A DNA stretch of 64,000 nt from Cercospora beticola (Eukaryota > Ascomycota > Dothideomycetes > Mycosphaerellales > Mycosphaerellaceae), in contig NC_088935.1 of assembly GCF_033473495.1 (NCBI RefSeq), forward strand, positions 1,054,001-1,118,000, read 5' to 3'. Of the stretch, positions 40,759-53,853 are shown piece by piece. A program made the position numbers and the translations under genes. The notes below the pieces were generated by a model. That model saw only the letters and a list, made by a program, of their open reading frames with translations, was not told the origin of the DNA and made no database searches. How positions within the stretch are numbered: position 1 is the first letter of the stretch; each line of letters starts with the position of its first letter.

Positions 40759-43700
40759 ATGGTCCGCCTGCGAGAGATCCCGCGCACCGCCGTTTTCGCA
40801 TGGCTACCAGGCAGCGCCGCGCCGCTCGTGGTGACGGGCACGAGGACGGGCGCTGTCAGCGATGACTTCTCGAGCGAGGTCAAGTTGGAGCTTTGGGACC
40901 TACGACTTCACGAGCTGGACGGTGACGGCGAGCTAACGCCAGCTGGCAGCATCACGACCGACTCCGGCTTCAACGACATTGCTTGGAGTGCACCTGACGA
41001 CGACCACCCTCTTGGTGTGATCGCGGGTGCTTTAGAGAACGGCAGCGTTGACCTCTGGGACGCTGAGAAGCTACGCAATGGATCCTCCGACGCATTCATC
41101 TCACGCACTACGAAGCACACTGGAAGCGTACGAGCCCTGCAATGGAATCTCTACAGACATAATCTATTGGCGTCTGTGGGTGCTAAAGGCGAGATCTACA
41201 TCTACGACCTGAACAACATGGCCAACCCATTCAGGTTGGGAGCGTCGGCAGCTCGAGCAGACGATATCGAGTGCCTGGATTGGAACAAGCAAGAGAAGAC
41301 CGCACACATCTTGGCTACAGGTAGCAGTGGAGGCTTTGTGACAGTCTGGGACGTCAAGCAAAAGCGGGACATTTTGACCTTGAACAATCAGGGCCGTAAG
41401 GCGGTCAGCGCGGTGGCATGGGATCCGCAAGAGAGCACAAAGCTAGCCACAGCAACACCGAGTGATCAGGAGCCATTGATCTTCTTGTGGAGCTTGCGCA
41501 ACAGCAGTGCACCAGAGCGGACATTGAAGGGCCACGAGCTAGGTGTATTGGGCTTGTCGTGGTGTATACAGGATCCAGACCTGCTTCTCTCCTGCGGCAA
41601 GGACAACCGAACTATTTGTTGGAACCCAAAGACTGGCGAGCGCTACGGAGACTTTGCCGCTGGATCGAACTGGGCGTTCCAGACTGCATGGAACCCGCAT
41701 AATCCGAGCCTGATCGCAAGTGCCTCGTTCGATGGAAAGATACTGATCACATCAACACAAAGCACAAATTCGAAATCAGACGATCAGGGAGCGGCCAACC
41801 AAAATCTCGACGGCGAAGACTTCTTTGCCAAGGCACAGTCTCAGCCTCTCGGGATATCCTTTACTTTGCCCAAAGCGCCCAAATGGGCCGGTCGTCCTGC
41901 CAGTGTTTCGTTTGGCTTTGGCGGTAAACTTATTCGAGTAGGCGCAGATGCGTCGCGAAAGAGCAAGATCTCGATAGAGACATTCGAGGTGGATAGCTCC
42001 ATCGGAGAGGCAACGACCAATTTCGAGAATAAGCTTGCTTCTGGAGACCTCACGAACATCTTGGCTTCGAAGCTCGAGGACGCAAAGACCGACGAGGAGA
42101 AATCTGACTGGCAGGTCATCGACACACTGAACGCAGGGAGCTCTAGAAAGAAGCTGAGGCAACATCTGGGCTTCGAGGATCCGGCGACCAGCGAACTCAC
42201 TGAAGGCACAGAGAAGCTCGCAGTCAATGGTGATGCGGAGGATAAGACAAATGGTGACAAAGACGATGATTTCTTCGGCAGTGGTGAGGCTGATGATAAT
42301 TTCCTTGCGAATTTGGCTGGCTCCAAGGGCGCCAAGATCAACAATCCATTCAAGGTCTACACTGGAACGGAGTCTGAAGCCGATAAAAGCATCACGCAGG
42401 CGTTGATGTTGGGTGATTTCGAGAAGGCCTTGGATGTTTGTCTGAAAGAAGATCGCATGTCTGACGCATTCATGATTGCGGTCTGCGGTGGTCAGAAGTG
42501 CATCGACAAGGCACAAGCGGCCTATCTTAAGAAGCAGGCCAATGGGCCCAATTACTTGCGACTCCTCGCGAGTATCGTTGGCAAGAACTTGTGGGACGTC
42601 GTTCACAATGCCGATCTGAGCAACTGGAAGGAAGTCATGGCTACCCTGTGCACGTATGCAGATGAGAAAGAGTTCTCCGATCTGTGCGAGGCGTTGGGTG
42701 ATCGCCTCGAAGAAGCTTTCCAGAGCGATGATGGCCCGAAAACGCTTCGCCGCGACGCATCCTTCTGCTATCTTGCTGGAGCGAAGCTTGAGAAGGTGGT
42801 GATCAACTGGGTTGCCGAGCTCGAAGAGCAGGAGAAGGATGCTCAAGAACAGTCTGAGACTGATAATGGATTCTCTGTGCACGCCAAGTGCTTGCAAGCG
42901 TTCATCGAGAAAGTCTCCGTATTCCGCAAAGTTACCAACTTCAGGGATTCAGAGCTGCAAGCAGCTGCCGATTGGAAGTTGGCACCGCTGTACAATCTCT
43001 ACGCCGAGTATGCCGAGATTCTGGCCTCTCACGGGCAGCTCACTGCTGCCGAGCGATATCTGAATCTGTTGCCGGCCAAATTTGCCGGTGCCGAGACATC
43101 ACAGCAGCGCATCAAGCAAGCAACTAGGAAAGCAACTACTGCAGCCCGACAACCTGCTACAGCGCAGCGTGGTGGACGAGCACAGCCCTCACTGAACGCA
43201 TTCCAGCCAGCACAGCCAATTGCGCCCGTCCAGGCACAGCCACCGGCACCACTTGTTAATCAGGCTCGCAATGCTGCACCATCTCCATACGCTCCCGTCG
43301 CGAACAATACGAGCATACCACAGCCGGCAAACCCGTACGCGCCCACGAACAACGCCTATGCTCCATCTGGCTACACTCCTGCGCAGCCCTCTGCACCGTA
43401 TGGCCAGCCTTCATATGGAGGGTACCAGCCGCCTCAGGCTCAGTCTGCATTGCCGCCACCTCCTCGAGCGGGGACTTCGTCACCAGCAGTACTTCCCGCT
43501 GCACTAGCGAAGAAGACTGGCGATTGGAATGACATGCCAGAGGGCTTCCTGAAGGAGCGACAACCGACACCTCGCCGCAACACTCCAGGTCCACAGCCAG
43601 TGGCTGCACCTTTCCCAGGAGCACAAAACGCAATGTCTCCGCCACCAGGCCCGCCATCGGCGTACAGCTTCCAAAAGCCAACGCCGCCTTTGCCGCCGCC

Positions 43701-44693
43701 TCCAAAGGCTGGCGAAGGTCCACCCCGTGTCACTTCTCCACCTATGCAGCCACCTGTCGCCCGTCCATCATCTGCCGCTAATGTTTACTCACCACAAACG
43801 CCAACGCAGAACCTTGGCTCGACGTTACCAGCTCCATCTGTACCTCCTGTCCAGCGTGGCGCTTCCCCATATCAGCCTCCACCTTCAACGTCGTCGGCAG
43901 CACCATCAAATAGATACGCGCCAGCTCCTGGCTCGCAACCATCTACTTTGCCAGGGCAGATGCCGCAGCAGAGAAGTGTGGCGCCTAATCCGTACCAGGC
44001 TCAAGCTCCACCACAAGGACCGTACGCGCCACAACAACCACCTCAGCAGACGCCGTACGGCCAGCCTCAGCAAGCAGCCGCACCTCCTCCACCGAGAGCG
44101 CCTGTGGGGCCGCCTCCGAGCGGACCACCGCGAGGACCGCCCAAAGCCTCCAACGGGCCTCCTCGCGCCGCGCCCAATACCGGCGGCCAAGAGCTTCCTT
44201 CGCCTCAGCGAGAGCATCCACCACAGGGCGCCCCACAGCAACAGCAACAACAAGCTGCGCCTGCACAGCCAAAGTACCCTCGCGGTGATCGCTCACACAT
44301 TCCTGCTAGCGCACAGCCAATTGTCGATCTGCTCACACCTGAAGTTTCGCGTGTCAAGGCAGTGGCACCGCAAAATTTCAAGCCTCAAGTCGACGACATG
44401 GAGAAGCGCATCAACATCCTGTTCGACCATCTCAACAACGAGGATCTTCTTCAACCCGATACCGTGCAGCAAATGGTACAAATTGCTCAGCACATCCAGC
44501 AGAAGGACTTTGAACAAGCGCAAGCGCGTTTCAACGAAATGCAGCAAGCGAAGCTCGAGACCGAGGGCACGCACTGGATGGTAAGTTGCATGAATCATTT
44601 AATCTCGACATGACCCTTGCTGACCTAAACTTTTTTCTTCAGGTTGGTGTAAAACGCTTGATCGCGATCGGCAAGGCTACAGTACGCGCCTAG
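40759..44693 (+). CDS. sec31: COPII coat protein SEC31
   Basis: Two exons, 40759-44580 and 44643-44693, give 1290 residues; the last 16 residues (VGVKRLIAIGKATVRA) come from the second exon after a 62-bp intron. SEC31 forms the outer COPII cage with SEC13 for ER-to-Golgi vesicles and stimulates Sar1 GTPase. The N-terminal WD40 propeller spans about residues 1-340 (for example HTGSVRALQWNLYRHNLLAS and FAAGSNWAFQTAWNPHNPSL). A SEC13-binding strand and the helical domain follow to about 770 (LMLGDFEKALDVCLKEDRMS, AAERYLNLLP). Residues about 780-1170 are Pro/Gln-rich and flexible, containing the Sar1-activating part. The C-terminal SRA1-like helical domain (residues about 1180-1290) ends in VKRLIAIGKATV. 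Confidence 0.96.
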
Positions 44694-47340
44694 GAGCTGA
44701 AACTTCTGCCGTTGAAGAGCGTTATTGAACGATGAAATAAAAGCATATAGAAAAGAAGAAGCGTTACGTTCAAAGCATACTGTTCGATCGTTCCCGTGAA
44801 AGCGCAACGTTTGATGACTGGTTTCTCATCGAACTGTGTAACGAGTTCCACGTGGTGGACGACCGTATCCAGCGGTGAGATGCCTAGAATACTTCCAAAT
44901 TTACGAGGACAAGAATGTGTGTGTGTCCGTGTCATTCATGCAAGTCAACTCCTGCGTTGCTCGGTTCCCGATCGGGGTGTGGCAGCTTTGGCCGGTGCCA
45001 ATACGGCCAGCTATCGGTTGTCAATGCTGTAACGAAGCAGGCCACGACCTTGCTCGTTATGCCCATCGGCACATTGAGATTGACGGGACAAGTCATATTA
45101 CCAATGCTCATGTATTCCAGAAATGCGGCAGGAAGCGAGAATGCAGAAGTCGGGATGGACATAGTCACAGGAGAGCACAAGCAGAGCCTCAAAAACACAA
45201 TTAAGTGCGTATCTGCTTTTCCAACTCCAATAGCGCACAGACTATCACACGCGATTGTGCGATAGATTTATATTGATCCACTATCGGAAGGCAGGAAGGA
45301 GAGGAACGCAAATGACGCACCGTTGAAGGAGGACACCGTGGGAAGGCAACAGCAGTTGGCAGCACACCATTCTGCACACGATTCGCATTAATATGGGCTG
45401 TGGCTGGTACGGCACAGATCGTCAACGCTGGGCGGCGTGCCATGAAAAGCTTGTTAAAGCAGGTCAATTGCCCTCAACCTTGTTGCTTCAGCTTGGCGGC
45501 GATTGTCCGGCGGGAAGGGAAGGGAAGCTCTGACAGTGACAGGCTGACTCGGGGCGCGAGCCGCGTCGGAAGATCTTGAGAGGAAAGATCTCCGTGAGGC
45601 TGATCGAAGTTTGATGGGGTTATGCTCGAAGTTTGATGATGGTGATGAGGGTGGAGGGAAGACAGGTAGATGAGATATTTGGAGATTCGAGGCTTTTGAT
45701 AGATGATCGAGATGAGAGGGTATCACCAGGTTGTGTTCACGCACAGGACGCGTGTAGGAACGACAATCAATCGGTAGTATCATGAGGATGCGATGCATGA
45801 GCAACGCTGTGAACAGCGAGGTCCGGCCTTTGTCAAAGACCTCTCAAGCGACATGGCGAAGAGATAAACCCGGGATGCTGCCGAAACGAGGAGAGCACAG
45901 GTCTCCAATTTTTTCTCTCCACAGCTGACGGTCGTCGTGCTGATAGCGCAGATCTGGCACGGGCATTCGCATGCGGCACATGCGTGTGTGGGCCCTCTGG
46001 ATCGCAATATAGACTCCCACCAACCGGCGCGCCAGTCAGACCGCTGAAATGTCCGGCGGGGGTCGCGGTCTGAGACAACAGTTGTACACCCGCCATCTCA
46101 CGCGTTCGCGCGCTGTTCTCGCCAGAACTATCATCTGCTTGCTCGCCTCAGCGTCTGCTGGTTTGCAGGAGTCGTGCTGGTCGATCACATCTCTCAGCAG
46201 TCGTTCGCTCGCGATGCATGCCGACTGTCAGTGATGGCCCGAACCCCGAGCATGGGTCGGCGAATCAGGACCAGAGCAGCAATGGTGCACAAACGCTCGG
46301 GGCACTGCATGTACTATGGGGTGCCTGAGGGGGGATTGTGAGCGTGGTGCATGCAGTGATGATGTTGTGGCACTGGTATGGTATGCTGTGCGGACAGAAG
46401 CAGACAAGACACTCCTGATGCCGCACCGTCCCGCCGCTGGACCAGAATCCTTTGTATCTCTTGGCGTTTTCTCCGTGTCGCACAGCATTAGCCTTCGAGC
46501 TGTGTGCCGGCGGGTCGGGAGGCGTGTGGGAGGAGGTGGTACCGCCTTTCATCATGCAGCCTGCCACGACCGCGCCGACCGTTCATGGCCATCGGATGCG
46601 TACCAAGCAAAGCCTCGGCTGCGTGGCGACCGTGAACTCTGGTACGCTCGATGCTCTTCACCACGGGGCTACGCCAGATATAGCAACTGCAACATTGTCG
46701 TGGGAGTATGGAGCACGACTCGACGGAGTGAGGTCCTGGTGATGACAGAACACATGCTGCTGTCGACCACCACAACACCTGAATCGCGCGTGCAAGCATG
46801 TCCAGGAATGACGATGCGGGAGTGTGTTGAAGAGGTGGGCCTTAGCCGTGAAATGTCGTATGCGTGGACACTGCATAAGCGCGCGAACCTAACAGCCACT
46901 ACCGCTTGTTTCCGCTAAGATCACGGACCTGTGCGTTAGATCCACAGACCACCCCAGTAGGTTGTGTGCTGGTCAGCCTTCTAGCCCTTACCCAGCGCAG
47001 GAGTGCGACTGGAGAAGCTCGTCGTCGTCTTCCTTTTCCACCATCTTTCGTGCTCTGCTCTGCCTCGTCCGCGCCCTCCCCTCTGCATGCTCTATTCCAC
47101 GAGCCCACTCGCGCTCTTGTTGCCCGACTGCCACCCCGGGCCATTGTTTCTCTTCCGTCTCTGCTCTTCTCTCGCCCACTGAGACTGTCTTTTCTCCGAG
47201 GTCACTGGCGCGCGAAGCAGGTACGTGGGAAACGTCACTGGCTCGTGACAGCATTCGACGCCCACGACACTCCCCTCCACCCACCACATGCATTGACATT
47301 CGCGCTCCAGCAGTGACACTCCCATTCTCGACACTGCAGC
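44694..47340. other. 2.6-kb gene-free stretch upstream of CYC8
   Basis: The largest gap in the window. About 25 frames of 60-200 codons cross it on both strands, none with a recognisable domain, biased composition or consistent splice sites. I see no tRNA promoter boxes, transposon ends or long repeats. It may contain a long 5' leader and regulatory region for CYC8, or an unrecognised non-coding RNA. Confidence 0.4.
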
Positions 47341-50189
47341 ATGGCTGCGCAGCAATCGCCGACGGGGCCACTGTCGCATCAACACCATTACGGAGGCCCT
47401 GCGCGTCCACCTCCGCCGCCCAACGGTGCCATGCCCATGCAGCAAATCCCTCCTGGCAAGTCGGCCGCGGAATACCTTCGAGCCACCAACGAGTCGGTAT
47501 GGCTGCAGCTAGGCAATCTGTCAGAGGTCATGGGCGAGCTCGACGGCGCGACTCAAGCCTACGAACGCGCCATGAACTTCAACCAGTGGTCGGTGCCAGC
47601 TATGCTCGCCATCTCGTGTATCCTGCGCTCCAAAGACCAGTTCACAGCTGCTGTGGAATACCTTAGGCAGATTCTCAAGGTGGAGCCCACGAACGGCGAG
47701 GTTTGGTCTAGCTTAGGTCACTGCTATCTCATGATGGACGACCTACAGCAAGCATACTCTGCCTATCAACAAGCATTGTACCACTTGCCTGATCCTAAGG
47801 AGCCCAAGCTGTGGTACGGCATCGGTATTCTCTATGATCGATACGGTAGCTTGGAGCACGCAGAGGAGGCGTTCTCTCAAGTCATGCGCATGGAACCCGG
47901 CTTCGAGAAAGCAAACGAGATTTACTTCCGGCTGGGCATCATATACAAACAGCAACAGAAGTTTGCGCAAAGTTTAGAGGTACGCTTTCAGCATTTCTCT
48001 GCGTTGGAGAGCCTCACATACTAACACCGCGAAAAGTGTTTCCGTTACATCGTCACCGACCCGCCGCGACCTCTTAGTGAGGAAGACATCTGGTTTCAGA
48101 TCGGTCACGTTCATGAACAACAAAAAGACGTACGTTCCTTACATTCCGACAGCATGAATAGGCGTTAACAGCGAGCAGTACGATTCGGCAAAGGCGGCGT
48201 ATACTCGCGTCCTCGAACGCGATCCCAATCACGCCAAGGTATTACAACAGCTTGGCTGGCTTCACCATCAACAGAGCAGCAGCTTCACCAGTCAAGAGCA
48301 AGCTATCGAGTACCTCGAGAAATCGGTCGCCTCGGGTATGTCAACTGTCTCATCATCGTCTTGCCGTCCACGCTAACATTGACACCAGACCAAAATGATG
48401 CTCAGAGTTGGTATCTGCTCGGCAGATGTTACATGTCCCAGCAAAAGTATCCCAAAGCCTATGAAGCCTATCAACAGGCAGTCTACCGCGATGGTCGCAA
48501 TCCTACGTTTTGGTGCTCGATCGGTGTTCTCTACTACCAGATCAATCAGTACCGAGACGCGCTGGACGCGTATTCTCGTGCAATTCGTCTCAACCCCAAC
48601 ATCTCTGAGGTGTGGTACGACCTGGGTACCTTGGTAAGTACAATATCGTCTTTACTGCGAGACTTTCGCACACTGACTAGCTCCAGTACGAATCGTGTAA
48701 CAACCAAACAAGTGATGCCTTGGACGCCTACACTCGAGCAGCGGATCTCGACCCGACGAACGTACACATCAAAGCACGCCTCGCTCTGCTGAAAGGTCAG
48801 CCAACTAACGGTTTGCCCAACCAAGGCGGCGCGCCACTGCCGCAGGACGTGCACCCGCAAGCCTACCAGCCTGGCGCGCTCGGAGGCGGACCTCCCGGTC
48901 CTCAATGGGGAGCCCACTCACAGAATGCTCCGCCGCCAGGACCCGCGCCGCCGCCACTTGCTGCTGGCAACAACTGGGGCGGCAATCGCTTGGCTGATTT
49001 GCAAAATCCTCAGATGCAGCCGCAGCCTTTGAACCCGTACGACCAACGTGAACGTCTACCACCTCAACAGCAACAACAAGGGCCACAACAAGGCCCCCAG
49101 CAAGGCCCTCAGCAGGGTCCTCCTTCCAATGCTCAGCAACAGCAGCCTGCTCCAGCGAGGCAGCAGAGTCCACCACCGTCTCGCCAGTATCAAGAACAGC
49201 AGCCACAGCGCCCGCCACCTCCGTCTCACCGAGGTCTCTCACCATCGCCAAAGGGTCAGCAATCGACGCCCGCAGGATTTCCGGGAGGTCCGCATCATCA
49301 GAGCTCGCAGCAGCAACAACAGCAAGGCCCTCCTTCTCATCACGGCCCATCAGCGCAAGAGCAGCCTCCGCAGAGACCTCCATTCATGTCTCATCCTTCT
49401 AATGGACCATTGCCACCACAGACTAACGGCGTCTCGACGCCGAGCGCATCTCACACTCTGCCACCATATGGCCGACAGGGTGAGGGTCAGCCTGAGATTA
49501 GACCTCTGATCAACAATCCTGCTCCATCGCCAAGCGCTAGTCAATTCGGTGGGCCTCGCACACCATTTGAGCATCATCCAAACCCAGCAGCACCCAGCAT
49601 CGCCAGTGGCGCTCCTCCTCCAACGTCTGCACAAAGTGCTGCCGATGCTGCTGCACGCGATCGGGAAGAAAGACCTGGCAGCGCCGCTCCAAAGCGACAC
49701 CGCGAGTGGGAAGATGATCCGAATCCAGGTGCGGCTAAGAAACCTATGGGTGAGGAAAACAGGTCGAGACTGGACGAGATTAAGATGCATCGCCCATCTC
49801 CGCCTTCAAAGATGGGCACGCCACCACACCGAAGTCCATCTGAGCTTCGACGAATGGAGGAGCCACGTCCCACCTCTGCATACAACCCATCCGAAGCTGC
49901 GCACCACCCTCCTTCGTTGCCTTCGATGCAATCAATCACGCAGAGGTCGCCACGCACCTCGGCTCCGCCTCAAGAGGAGCATCGCGCTCCTCCGCCACCC
50001 CAGCCTGCGCCGGCTCAAGTATTTGAGCCAGCTGCTCGCAAGATGGACGTGGACGAAAACTATGATGACAGCGGCGATGAGGAGAAACGGTCGACCACGA
50101 AGCAAGAAAGTCGCAAGAACAGTCCGAAGCCCGCAAACGGCACTGCGGCCGCTGCGACGACGAATGGCTCCGGCGAGCAGCAATCCTGA
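47341..50189 (+). CDS. ssn6: General transcriptional corepressor CYC8/SSN6
   Basis: Five exons, 47341-47979, 48037-48129, 48179-48335, 48389-48633 and 48687-50189, give 878 residues. The N-terminal about 400 residues are tandem TPR repeats, for example VWLQLGNLSEVMGELDGATQ, VWSSLGHCYLMMDDLQQAYS, LWYGIGILYDRYGSLEHAEE, SWYLLGRCYMSQQKYPKAYE and FWCSIGVLYYQINQYRDALD. This is the Ssn6 arrangement: it binds Tup1 and DNA-binding repressors. The remainder is Pro/Gln/Ser-rich, with a basic-acidic segment (RHREWEDDPNPGAAKKPMGE) and an acidic C-terminal part (KMDVDENYDDSGDEEKRSTT) seen in fungal orthologues. Every junction falls inside the TPR region and keeps TPR spacing; intron 1 has a TACTAAC branch site. 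Introns are 49-57 bp. Confidence 0.95.
49080..49121 (+). repeat. 12-nt coding tandem repeat (Gly-Pro-Gln-Gln)
   Basis: Within CYC8, three to four copies of a 12-nt unit encoding GPQQ follow a polyglutamine run. Third positions vary between copies (CAA/CAG, CCA/CCC/CCT), so it is not a fresh duplication. Such tracts change length easily between strains. Confidence 0.75.
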
Positions 50190-50570
50190 TGACCATATGA
50201 AATAACCAGAGAAATATGCGCACGACACCGTGATGATTTCCCGAGGCCGCTTATTAGGCAGCACAGCTTTTGATATGTCATTGTAGCTGCAACTCGCTTC
50301 TAGCATATGTATAGGCACATACTCAAATTCGACATCTTCTTCATCAGCTTCTTCATGTGCAGCACGCGCGATCGTCGGCAGATCTCTATTTGAATTGGTT
50401 GTGCAAAGCTCATTGCTTCTGATAATTGGGTTTGGCAAGCCGCTTAGACGGATTTGTGGACTGTCCTGACGTAACGACACCTCTACGCAACGTTCAGCTC
50501 TTTGTGCATTATATATTCAATACTGAACACCAAGCAGAGTACAGATCACCATTTCAGATTATCATCCATC
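50190..50570. other. Intergenic between CYC8 and the SDR gene
   Basis: About 380 bp between plus-strand genes, with the SDR promoter. No other feature seen. Confidence 0.4.
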
Positions 50571-51685
50571 ATGGCACCCAAAGGTCTCGCAATCTTGCTA
50601 GGAGCTGGTCCAGCAACCGGAGCAGTAAGGCTGTCCTGACCTCTCAAACTACCTCCTCTCTGACACACTCAATAGGGCATCGCTCGCGTCCTTTCGCACC
50701 CAGCTCAAGGCAACATGGTATTCCCCATCAACAACAACAACAACAAATCCCTTCGTACAAATCCACCTCTTCTAACCCTTATCACTGCCACCAGGCCGTC
50801 GCCCTCCTCGCTCGCCGCCCTGAAGCCTTGGACGAACTAATCCAATCTCTCCGCTCCTCCAACTCCGACGCCATAGTCGAAGCCTTCCCCACCGATACTC
50901 AACCCGAGAACTTACGAAAAGCATTCCAAGAAATTCGCTCTCATAGCTCTTTCAAAGATTTGAAATTACGAGTTTCGATTTTTTCGATTAAAAATAGTTC
51001 CAAGAAACCTTTTATGCAGGAGACGTTTGAGGAGTTTATGGCGCCGCTGGAATCTTATGTTGGTGGTGAGTTATGACCTTTTATCCTCCCTCTGTGAATC
51101 AAACAAGTTTTAATATGAAGACGTCGAGACACCTTGTGTTGATACTGACGCTGTTATTTGTGAATAGGAGCCATGGTCTTCTCCCAAGAATCCATCAAAT
51201 TGATGTTCGAGCACCACGGCGAAAAGACTCTTGCTGAAGGAGCCGAGAAGAAGGGAACGCTCATTTTTACTGGAACGCTTGGTGCTTTGAGATGTAATGC
51301 CGAATTCGCGAGCTATGGAGCTTCGAGGTCAAGTGTGAGACAGCTTGCTCAGGCTTTGGCGAGGGAGATGAGTCCCAAGGGGATTCATGTCGCACATGCG
51401 ATTGCGAATGGAAGGATTGTGGATGCGGATTCTGAGGATACGAGGACAGGTGAGAACAACATTATTCCTTTCTGAACGAGGTCTTTGTGATGAATACTGG
51501 GCTGAGGCTAATGTCTTGCAGGCAAACATATTGCGGCCGAAGCTGTTGGGCAGACATATTTGTACCTGCACAATCAGCATCCCACGCTTTGGTATGGCAT
51601 CATTCGCTGGTGCGTCTTCTTCACATGCTAACTCGTATTCAGGACCCACGAGCTTGACCTTCGACCCGCACAGGAGAAGTTCTAA
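50571..51685 (+). CDS. Atypical short-chain dehydrogenase/reductase, six exons
   Basis: Exons 50571-50624, 50676-50717, 50795-51065, 51168-51449, 51522-51591 and 51643-51685 give 253 residues. The Rossmann start is AILLGAGPATGAGIARVLSH, a variant of TGxxxGIG, then VALLARRPEALDELIQSL. The central NNAG motif is absent. The usual catalytic YxxxK is YGASR, with Arg for Lys, followed by SSVRQLAQALAREMSPKGIH. The C-terminal part (GKHIAAEAVGQTYLYLHNQH) matches the family. Altered cofactor and catalytic motifs suggest a changed or lost activity, though each junction keeps the frame and the gene looks intact. Substrate unknown. Introns are 51-102 bp. Confidence 0.8.
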
Positions 51686-53853
51686 GATACAGCACGTGCT
51701 TGAAGAAAGAATGGCGTTTTCTGGTCCATACGTAAACGACAATGTCTGCGCATGTTGATGCATGTGCAGACACTGTATGCAGAAATGGGCACGGCATGTA
51801 GATTGGCGTTTGTTGAGAGCCCAATGTGTCCAATGATCACAGTATTCCAAGTACTATCGTATTCATGGCACTTTGGCACATCTTCGGTCATGCGGATGAA
51901 GAGTCCAGATTATCTGTATCTCAGGCCTGATTGACTCCACTGCGCGAGCAGATAGAGATCTATCGACGTGCTCATGCCGAGCCCATATCAGAGGAGGGTG
52001 CATATATCACCGGAGCTTGCATGTGACAGTATCGCTCGAAACAATCTAAGCCGGAGTGAAGCGCAGATCGGGCAAGGCAAGCCCCGTCTTACAACGTTCA
52101 GCCACGCTTACGCAAAAGTATCGGCACAAGTCGATATGCTCCGCAACGCCCTTCCCATATGGGCCAATTGTTGAAGCTGGAAGAGTACCGGGCAGCTTGG
52201 CTCAAGCCATATCCGCCACATTGCGGAAGAGGCAGATGTTAATGCGTGAACCGCGGTTGGGCACTTGACATCAGCCACGTCGATGACTGACCAGGTTTTC
52301 TGCGCAAATACAAATGTCGGAGATGGTAGATCAATTGCAGCCTGGCGAGTAGTCATGCCGATCCAGCTCGCGGGCCCCGACGAAACAACCAGCGACAAGT
52401 CCCCGAGCCGCCGGACCGCTGTCCTCGAAACAGGTTTGTCAAGTCGCGGGTTAAGCTTGTTAGTGTAATCAGGGTGCAACCCGCGCTATACTCGAGCTTA
52501 ACAATGCTAACGTTGGCGTGCCTCTGTGAGCGAAGGAAGAGCGGAGCGCAGCAGTTCAGCCACGGCTGCAGCATCCCTAGGTTGCACAGACCGAGTGTTG
52601 TAGCATTGTACCTGCAGAATCCTCCTCTCAAGACCGACCATGAGCGACGATATCCGCGTTGCTCGTCATGAAGTGTGCGCTGCTGTAGCTCCGACGTGCC
52701 GAGACAGACGGGCTGAACGTTGTGGTGGTTAGGTTACACGAACAACGTTGAACTCACATGTGTGTCGCGTGGGGAAAGATGCTTGCAGGGCACGTGCGAA
52801 CCTGGCCACTTGACTCGCGGGCTGGGCCTTGGTGGTACGTACTGCAGCAGCGGAGGAGATGCTGAAAATGCAAATACGACCTCGCGATAGGAGCAGTCCG
52901 TCGCGATGGCCTTGATGATCCTGTGGCGCCCGCTTGCCCAGCCAGACTGCCCTCGTTCTTCGTGTCGTGGCGCTGCGACGAGAGGCTAACAGCTGGGGCC
53001 CCTCTTCTGGAGGAGAAGCCCGTGCTGCAACGATACGACCCGGCGGCGCCGTCTTTGCATACAGCGGCGGTCTAGCAAACGCCGGGCTGGCGGGCAAACG
53101 GAGTAGAGGAACGCGATGCGATGGGGGTGCCCTCCACAGCGAAAAGCAGATGCCGGCGATGATGAAGGCATCACGTCTGCGCAGAGCACGAGCTGGGGCA
53201 GCGGTCGGTCGGGTGCGCTGCCACTATCTTCCATCCATGCAGGGCACATATTCCAGAAGCCTCGGCCAGATAACGAAAGGATGCGATCGCCACGGAATTG
53301 CGAGCTGCCATTGGCGGGCGCTGGCTCTTGATGGCGTGCCTACACCCGAGCTTGCTGGTGCGTCCGCTTGGATATTGTCCGCCTGCGTCCAGGAGCCGTG
53401 TCGGCTGATGCAAGCGGCGCGCGTGAAGGTGTGTTGGCAGGCGGAAGTAGGCCTCTTTCTGTCGTGCTGGAGATGGATGGCAGACAGGAACACGCTGCTG
53501 CTGTCAGGGCCTGGCCAATAGCAGCCCATGCGGCCGGAGATGTAGCGGCTTGTCCTGGAGCGGATCTCGCAGCGCAGCGTCGCTGCTTAACTAGCCTGTG
53601 CACGGCCATTCGCCTCGCGCCTACTAAGTACCTCTACCAATCTATCGCGGTGCTTTAGTGCGATGGCAGAGGTGCAGCTCGTGGTGGCCCGCGTGGGCTG
53701 CCTGCCAGAAAGTCCGTCCGCTTCCACAAAGGCTCTCTCTCCCACAGTTCGTATCGTGAATCCTCTTCCCTCAAGCGCGCGCTGTGGTCACGGAAGGAAT
53801 AGTCGTTAAATGTCTTGTTGCTCCATCCACCGCTCCTCGTACGACATATAAGC
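51686..53853. other. 2.2-kb gene-free stretch upstream of a Zn2Cys6 gene
   Basis: No supported gene. The 3' half is GC-rich and carries a long but featureless frame (52934-53521, plus). It may include a long promoter and 5' leader for the regulator at 53854. No repeat or mobile element is recognised. Confidence 0.4.

Noticed and set aside
41776..42897. 373-codon frame antisense inside SEC31
   Set aside because: Lies wholly within conserved SEC31 coding sequence on the other strand and its translation is Leu/Ile-rich without a family signature.
52934..53521. 195-codon frame in the GC-rich gap
   Set aside because: High GC makes stops rare in several frames at once; the translation is Arg/Ala/Gly-biased and featureless.
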